In this document: positions 6,117-10,241 of the stretch, one piece after another
How the letters are laid out: the number at the start of each line of letters is the position of its first letter
Numbering within the stretch: the stretch's first letter is position 1
NCBI GenBank assembly: GCA_964609495.1
Contig: CAZSTA010000131.1
Location: forward strand, 1 to 10,241
Direction of reading: 5' to 3'
Origin: CAZSTA01 sp964609495 [NCBI: uncultured bacterium]
GTDB lineage: Bacteria > CAZSTA01
Length of the DNA: 10,241 nt
Position numbers and translations under genes: made by a program
The notes under the pieces: generated by a model
Seen by the model: only the letters and a program-made list of their open reading frames with translations
What the model was told of the DNA's origin: nothing
Database searches by the model: none

Positions 6117-7028
6117 ATGGCTAAGAGAAAGAAAATGTCCCAAATGCAGAAATTCGCCCTTAGAGACGGATTGGTCTTTGCCTCCCCCTATATAATCGGA
6201 TTCTTCGGATTCACTCTCTATCCGATCATCGCCTCGTTATACTACAGTTTTACCAAATATACCGTTTTAGCCCCTCCCAAATGGGTAGGATTGCTCAATT
6301 ATAAAAGGATGTTCTTCAGTCCTGAAGATGCTCTATACCGCTACTCCATGTATAACACTCTCTATTATAGCGCTTTTGCTATCCCCTTAGGATTAGTGGT
6401 TGGTATCTCTATTGCCTTGTTACTGAATATGAAAGTAAGGGGGATGGCTATCTATCGAACTATCTATTATCTTCCTTCGATAGTTCCCATCGTAGCTAGC
6501 TCCGTCCTCTGGCGATGGATCCTGAATCCCCAATGGGGAATATTAAATGCCGCTTTGGAGAAAATTGGAATACCTGGGCCACCGTGGATCGCCTCGCCGG
6601 AGTGGTCAAAACCTGCTATCATATTAATGAGTTGTTGGGCAGTAGGAGGAGCAATGGTGATCTATCTAGCAGGACTACAAGATATACCAAAGGAGCTATA
6701 TGAAGCCGCCGATATAGATGGAGCGAATTCGTTCCAGAAGATTATAAATATAACTATACCTATGCTCACTCCTACTATATTTTTCAATTTAATAATGGGA
6801 CTTATAGGGGCTTTCCAGTTCTTCGCTCCTGTATATATTTTAACTCAAGGTGGCCCAGCGGATTCGACTACTTTGTATGCTTTTCACTTATATAAGACGG
6901 CCTTTGCTTACTTTAGGATGGGATATGCCTCAGCTATGGCTTGGATATTGTTTCTTCTAATCGCCTTTTTTACCCTTATACTCTTTAAGACCTCAGCTAG
7001 ATGGGTATATTATGGAGGGCAGAGATAA
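6117..7028 (+). CDS. Sugar ABC transporter permease 1 (UgpA/MalF-type)
   Basis: One of two membrane subunits forming the sugar channel. About 303 residues with six predicted helices at roughly 22-48, 80-104, 116-138, 166-188, 218-245 and 270-292. The cytoplasmic coupling loop carries the EAA motif, E-A-A-D-I-D-G-A (197-204, counting from the TTG at 6114) ending in I-T-I-P-M-L, which docks on the ATPase. The approach L-P-S-I-V-P at 120-125 and Q-G-G-P-A-D-S-T at 245-252 are usual in this subfamily. GGAG at 6103-6106 precedes both TTG 6114 (7 nt) and ATG 6117 (10 nt); I take ATG, although TTG would add one residue. It may be read from the upstream promoter through the hairpin; I see no convincing promoter of its own. 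The stop is directly followed by the next gene. Confidence 0.93.
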   Translation: MAKRKKMSQMQKFALRDGLVFASPYIIGFFGFTLYPIIASLYYSFTKYTVLAPPKWVGLLNYKRMFFSPEDALYRYSMYNTLYYSAFAIPLGLVVGISIALLLNMKVRGMAIYRTIYYLPSIVPIVASSVLWRWILNPQWGILNAALEKIGIPGPPWIASPEWSKPAIILMSCWAVGGAMVIYLAGLQDIPKELYEAADIDGANSFQKIINITIPMLTPTIFFNLIMGLIGAFQFFAPVYILTQGGPADSTTLYAFHLYKTAFAYFRMGYASAMAWILFLLIAFFTLILFKTSARWVYYGGQR

Positions 7029-7889
7029 ATGGAAAGAGTTACAACTAGAAAAAAAAGGATAATTTGGAAGAGAATTTTAGGGAGGATTCTAGCTCACCTG
7101 ATTTTGATCGGCCTAGGAGTGATATTTTTCTTCCCTTTCTATTGGTTAGCTAGCACGTCTATGAAACCCGATCCAGAGATATTTGTCCTCCCTCCCAAGT
7201 TGATACCCTCGAGGTGGCTGTGGTCTAACTATGTTAAGGCGGTAAATTTCTTTCCCTTCTTTCTCTATCTGAAAAATACTCTGATTGTTTCTGGAGCAAG
7301 TATGGTGGGAGCAGTATTTTGCTCGGCCGCGGTGGGCTACAGCTTTGCCCGGATAAGATGGCCCGGACGGAATATCGTCTTCGGAATTATGCTTTCAACC
7401 TTGATGCTTCCCTTCCAAGTTAGAATGATTCCTCTATTTTTACTATTCAAGCGCATAGGCTGGATAGGGACATTTCTTCCCTTGACTGTTCCTGCTTATT
7501 TTGGGAATCCATTCTTTATCTTTCTCTTACGCCAGTTCTTCCTCAGTTTTCCATTTGAGCTATCGGACGCGGCGAAGATAGATGGTTGCTCTGAGTATGG
7601 TATCTTTTGGAGGATACTCCTTCCCCTCTCCAAACCAGCGTTAGCTACTGTAGCTTTATTCCAATTTATCTTTAGCTGGCAGGATTTTATAGGACCTCTG
7701 ATTTATCTGAGTGATACGAAGACGTATACCTTATCCCTAGGATTACAACAATTTCTAACTGAACATGGTGCGGAATGGGCCTTATTAATGGCTGCCTCAA
7801 CTTTGACTACGCTCCCGATAATCATCTTGTTCTTCTTTGCTCAGCGAACCTTTATTCAGGGAATAACCTTAACGGGGCTAAAGGGGTGA
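7029..7889 (+). CDS. Sugar ABC transporter permease 2 (UgpE/MalG-type)
   Basis: The second channel subunit, 286 residues, with helices at about 22-42, 84-105, 115-140, 148-172, 203-228 and 258-278. An N-terminal basic stretch precedes helix 1. The first periplasmic loop starts S-T-S-M-K-P, a MalG-type signature. The EAA loop reads D-A-A-K-I-D-G-C at 180-187 with I-L-L-P-L-S-K-P-A-L at 196-205, the form typical of MalG-like subunits. The protein ends in G-I-T-L-T-G-L-K-G, the usual C-terminus of this family. ATG at 7029 begins on the base after the previous stop, and GGAGGG lies about 8 nt upstream inside the previous gene, so the two are tightly coupled. No ATP-binding subunit follows; a shared MsmX/UgpC-like ATPase elsewhere is the likely energy source. 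Confidence 0.94.
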   Translation: MERVTTRKKRIIWKRILGRILAHLILIGLGVIFFFPFYWLASTSMKPDPEIFVLPPKLIPSRWLWSNYVKAVNFFPFFLYLKNTLIVSGASMVGAVFCSAAVGYSFARIRWPGRNIVFGIMLSTLMLPFQVRMIPLFLLFKRIGWIGTFLPLTVPAYFGNPFFIFLLRQFFLSFPFELSDAAKIDGCSEYGIFWRILLPLSKPALATVALFQFIFSWQDFIGPLIYLSDTKTYTLSLGLQQFLTEHGAEWALLMAASTLTTLPIIILFFFAQRTFIQGITLTGLKG

Positions 7890-7916
7890 TATAGTTTTTC
7901 TTTCCCAACCTGATTT

Positions 7917-7985
7917 CCCCCTCACCCTACCCCTTTCCCACAAGGGGAGAGAGAACATAATTGAGAGGAGTTAGGGGAAGGTGAG
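7917..7985. repeat. Palindromic intergenic repeat, copy C (short form)
   Basis: CTCACCCTACCCCTTTCCC (7921-7939) matches the left end of copies A and B at 17 of 19 bases. The right end GAGTTAGGGGAAGGTGAG (7968-7985) is roughly its inverted complement. At about 69 bp it is the shortest of the three and lacks the TCGAT-centred hairpin. It sits 27 bp after the permease stop, in a convergent gap, where its stem could also serve as an RNA 3' end. Confidence 0.75.
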
Positions 7986-7990
7986 TTAGA

Positions 7991-8070
7991 AACCTAATCT
8001 GCTCTCGAACACTTCAGACAGAAAATTTTGAAACTACCTGAAGTTGTCAAAGTCAGATATAAATTAGGTT
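7991..8070. terminator. Weak nested dyad between convergent genes, possible bidirectional 3' structure
   Basis: AACCTAAT (7991-7998) pairs with ATTAGGTT (8063-8070), and inside it ACTTCAG (8011-8017) pairs with CTGAAGT (8038-8044). The right outer arm covers the stop codon of the phosphatase gene. T-runs occur on the right side (TTTTT after ATTAGG). This could help end transcripts from both sides, but the long internal spacing makes it a weak candidate. Confidence 0.25.
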
Positions 8071-9005
8071 TTTCTCTTGATAGCTATCTTCCTCTCCACT
8101 TCCTCTAGGATCGCTTGATGTAACTCTGGGGTAGAGGTAGCTATACAAGATCGGATATTATCGAGCTTATTGTCCAGCAATGACATATCCTGCAAACTAT
8201 TCCCATAAGCATCAGTTATTACTGCTCCAGCTTCGGAGATAAGAAGGGTAATCGCCGCTAGATCGTAGGGGAATAGGCCGAGGATGCTTCCTGCGCCAGA
8301 GCGACGAAAATATATCCCGGTTTCGGGGAAATCTCGTAGGAGTCGATTCCCAACATCGACATAGGCGTCAAGTTGCCCAGTGATAATTCTGGTTAGGGAG
8401 AAGCAAGAGCTACAGAAGGCGAACATCCCTCCTCGAACTGAACATAGATCCATCAACTCCGTAAGAATCTCACAGACTAAGGCGCTTGGTCTCCCACAAA
8501 ATTCCACACTCCAAGCCATATTCTCCAAGCTCTGTTTTTCGGATAGTCTGGGAGGATTTACCTCACCATCCTCTATTATCTTCACCCCCTCTCCTACCGC
8601 TGTTATAAAGGTTCTATCCGCCTTTAGTTCGGTGATACAGGCATGTTTTACATCTCTAATACAAGGGGCTTCTTTATAATCAGCTAGAGCGACTGAGACA
8701 ACGCAGGACTCTAATCCCGCCAAAGCTGATCTAGTGCCATCAATGGGATCTACTATAAGGATGCGTCTCGGATTTGGGACGAGCTCAACCAATCCTTTGT
8801 CCTCTGAGTAGAAGGCAAGGGGTAACTCGCGCTCTTTGACAAAATCTACTAGAGCCTGTTCCGCGACTTCGTCTATCTCAAAGGTGAGATCGCCACTGGC
8901 CGCAATCCCCTTAGTCCTTCTACTCTCAACTTTGCCTAGGAGAGGCCGAACCTTTTCCCTAATGGTTTGAGCTAATTCAAAGACTATATCCCTCTCATCC
9001 ATCAT
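8064..9005 (-). CDS. Inositol-monophosphatase-family phosphatase
   Basis: A 313-residue member of the lithium-sensitive, Mg-dependent phosphatase superfamily (SuhB, archaeal IMPase/FBPase). The metal and catalytic sites are in order: S-G-D-L-T-F-E-I-D-E-V-A-E at 38-50 with Asp45, F-Y-S-E-D-K at 65-70 with Glu68, V-D-P-I-D-G-T at 85-91 with Asp86 and Asp89, and P-Y-D-L-A at 246-250 with Asp248, followed by S-E-A-G-A-V at 257-262. After D-G-T the usual N-F is replaced by R-S-A-L-A-G-L, so the substrate may differ from inositol phosphate; sugar bisphosphate or another phosphate ester are options. It is longer than typical SuhB (about 265 residues). ATG at 9005 overlaps the preceding HTH gene stop by 4 bases; a second ATG at 9002 is possible. 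Last gene of a three-gene minus-strand unit. Confidence 0.86.
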   Translation of the reverse strand: MMDERDIVFELAQTIREKVRPLLGKVESRRTKGIAASGDLTFEIDEVAEQALVDFVKERELPLAFYSEDKGLVELVPNPRRILIVDPIDGTRSALAGLESCVVSVALADYKEAPCIRDVKHACITELKADRTFITAVGEGVKIIEDGEVNPPRLSEKQSLENMAWSVEFCGRPSALVCEILTELMDLCSVRGGMFAFCSSCFSLTRIITGQLDAYVDVGNRLLRDFPETGIYFRRSGAGSILGLFPYDLAAITLLISEAGAVITDAYGNSLQDMSLLDNKLDNIRSCIATSTPELHQAILEEVERKIAIKRKT

Positions 9006-9190
9006 ACGCCTTTCTTGCTTCTAGATTCCTTGGCCAATAGGGATTTAATGATAATTATATCCTCATCGGTATAATTATCTCCAGCTTTGGAGATCTTGAG
9101 TCTTCCTTTCCTCTTCAATTTCTCTATGAGCTTAGGATCAGCCCCAGTTATCTTAGCCACCTGGTTCACATCATATATCTCCATCTCCAT
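9002..9190 (-). CDS. Small MerR-like helix-turn-helix protein
   Basis: A 62-residue protein of which residues about 5-53 resemble the MerR/excisionase winged HTH: I-Y-D-V-N-Q-V-A-K-I-T-G as helix-turn, then K-L-I-E-K-L-K-R-K-G-R-L-K-I as recognition helix and wing, and Y-T-D-E-D-I-I-I-I-K as the next helix. There is no effector or dimerisation domain, so it could be a small regulator, an excisionase-like factor or an adaptor. The very basic tail K-E-S-R-S-K-K-G-V fits nucleic acid binding. I choose ATG at 9190, 6 nt after AGGG; GTG at 9193 and ATG at 9184 are alternatives. The stop overlaps the phosphatase start as ATGA, and the gene lies 28 bp after the tandem-domain gene, so it is co-transcribed with both. 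Confidence 0.7.
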   Translation of the reverse strand: MEMEIYDVNQVAKITGADPKLIEKLKRKGRLKISKAGDNYTDEDIIIIKSLLAKESRSKKGV

Positions 9191-9218
9191 CACTCACCCT
9201 ATTTTCTAGGAACTTAAT

Positions 9219-10241
9219 TTATTTTAGGCTATTTATCACCTGGTCGATAGTTGTTCTTATCTTCTCGTAGTTATCGACAGGAGTAGAGATCACCAAGGCA
9301 ATAACAGCGTTCCCCTTAGGCAGTGCATAGCCAAGTATATAGTAATTTTTCTTAATCTCTGGGGCCGCAGGAAGTCCCTGAGTTTGGACAACTGCTATCG
9401 CCCCTTGCGCCCCTTGAGGATAATTCTGAGGTTGGGTGATTATCTGAAAGCCTGGCATCTGCATAGATTGTATCTCAGAGATACCTTCGTTGAGGTATTG
9501 AGTGACTCCTCCTGCAGGAAGAACATCGTAGGATATATATATTTCCGAGAGGGTGGATTTATCTATGAAATATACTTCATCCTCTGTCTCCTCGGCCTTC
9601 TGCCATCCCGAGGGGATGTTGGCGCTGAAGTAGCCCTGCGGATTATTATAGGTAGTAAATCCTCCCGGAGGTTGAACAGGCTCAGTGGGAACGGTAACAG
9701 CTTCTCCAGTCAGCTTAAAGCTATTTATGATCTCCTTGAAGAGAGGCTCCTCCTCCGCATAGAGGGAAGCACTGGTCTCACAGACCACACTGAAGCCATA
9801 ATTCCCCTTCACGGCATAGACCTCCAGAGTCTTAGTGGGATATTCCTTCCCATCTTGCCCCACAAAATCATAGGTATAGCTACGAATGAAGCCCTTCTCC
9901 CCACTGGAGAGAGTTATCGGGTCCATAGATAGTTCTTGGTAATTTTTATGCTTATTCCTCAGCCAGTTTCCTGTTCCCTCGACATACTGATCTAGGGCGA
10001 CATTAGCTTGAAGTGCTTCCCTTAGGACAAGGAAATAGGTAACAGAGCCATCATCAGCACTAAAGACGATGTTCTCCTCAGGAGGAGAAGTATCCCAGCC
10101 CTTAGGATAGGAGATCGAGAAACCACTCTGGGGATCACTATGCACCTCAAGCTCGAATTTAGCTCCGATCGTCGGTGGTTTTTTCCGCAATCCTTCCGAA
10201 ACAACAGCAGGAGTTGTGAACTTGAAGCTCTCTATTACCCC
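9219..10241 (-). CDS. Multi-domain PsbP/Mog1-like protein, C-terminal part (5' end beyond window)
   Basis: The frame is open from the right edge: 340 codons are visible and the gene continues outside. A TTG at 10190 is not the likely start, because 17 more in-frame codons precede it and encode V-I-E-S-F-K-F-T, which looks like the end of another copy of the domain. Two full domains of about 140-150 residues follow (counted from the TTG): about 15-157, opening F-S-I-S-Y-P-K-G-W and closing I-I-N-S-F-K-L, and about 177-323, opening F-S-A-N-I-P-S-G-W and closing V-I-N-S-L-K. A proline-rich linker (P-T-E-P-V-Q-P-P) joins them. The Y/I-P-x-G-W start and I-x-S-F/L-K end are typical of the PsbP/Mog1/DcrB-like fold, usually found in secreted or lipid-anchored proteins. 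The function is unknown to me. It is the first visible gene of the minus-strand unit. Confidence 0.72.
   Translation of the reverse strand, partial: GVIESFKFTTPAVVSEGLRKKPPTIGAKFELEVHSDPQSGFSISYPKGWDTSPPEENIVFSADDGSVTYFLVLREALQANVALDQYVEGTGNWLRNKHKNYQELSMDPITLSSGEKGFIRSYTYDFVGQDGKEYPTKTLEVYAVKGNYGFSVVCETSASLYAEEEPLFKEIINSFKLTGEAVTVPTEPVQPPGGFTTYNNPQGYFSANIPSGWQKAEETEDEVYFIDKSTLSEIYISYDVLPAGGVTQYLNEGISEIQSMQMPGFQIITQPQNYPQGAQGAIAVVQTQGLPAAPEIKKNYYILGYALPKGNAVIALVISTPVDNYEKIRTTIDQVINSLK

Noticed and set aside
9384-9932. Plus-strand open frame of 182 codons opposite the tandem-domain gene
   Set aside because: The minus frame shows clear repeated domain motifs and operon context; the plus frame has no recognisable motif and lies wholly inside it.
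10188-10190. TTG as the start of the right-edge gene
   Set aside because: The frame stays open to the window edge and the upstream residues match the domain closing motif, so the gene is partial.

Overview
The window looks like chromosomal DNA from a moderately AT-rich bacterium of uncertain phylum. Signs are textbook TTGACA/TATAAT promoters, good Shine-Dalgarno sites, heavy use of AGA/AGG and ATA codons, and a HisF that closely resembles, from memory, the Thermotoga enzyme. The sugar-binding protein has an ordinary signal peptide with no lipobox, which suggests a cell with a periplasm rather than a classical Gram-positive. Codon use and HisF hint at a thermophilic or uncultivated lineage, but I cannot name it from this sequence.

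Layout: (1) 1-761, minus strand: the N-terminal third of clpC, cut by the window edge, with its own promoter and a leader of about 195 nt. (2) 1009-2557, minus: a two-gene unit of sppA (membrane signal peptide peptidase) and a Yip1-like five-helix membrane protein, driven by a perfect-consensus promoter. (3) 2626-2909: a divergent intergenic region holding a nested inverted-repeat element. (4) 2988-4141, plus: hisF and hisI, overlapping by ATGA, two consecutive-pathway enzymes of histidine synthesis. (5) 4279-7889, plus: a carbohydrate ABC importer of binding protein plus two permeases, with a stem-loop and a second repeat copy between the binding-protein gene and the permease genes. No ATPase gene is present. 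(6) 7890-8063: convergent intergenic region with a third repeat copy. (7) 8064-10241, minus: three closely packed genes for a multi-domain PsbP/Mog1-like secreted-type protein (5' end outside the window), a 62-residue MerR-type HTH protein, and an inositol-monophosphatase-family phosphatase.

The genes are mostly housekeeping and transport. The most interesting signals are non-coding: a G/C-strand-asymmetric palindromic repeat (CTCACCCTA...AGGGTGA) present in three intergenic regions, each with a different interior and, in two copies, further perfect inverted repeats inside; operator-like dyads on the hisF and binding-protein promoters and in the clpC leader; and a 12-bp perfect hairpin after the binding-protein gene. 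On the protein side, the tandem-domain protein runs off the right edge with a visible tail of a third domain, and HisI has a one-residue insertion in its metal-binding loop. I see no clear evidence of a wholly new system such as a defence island, CRISPR array or phage.
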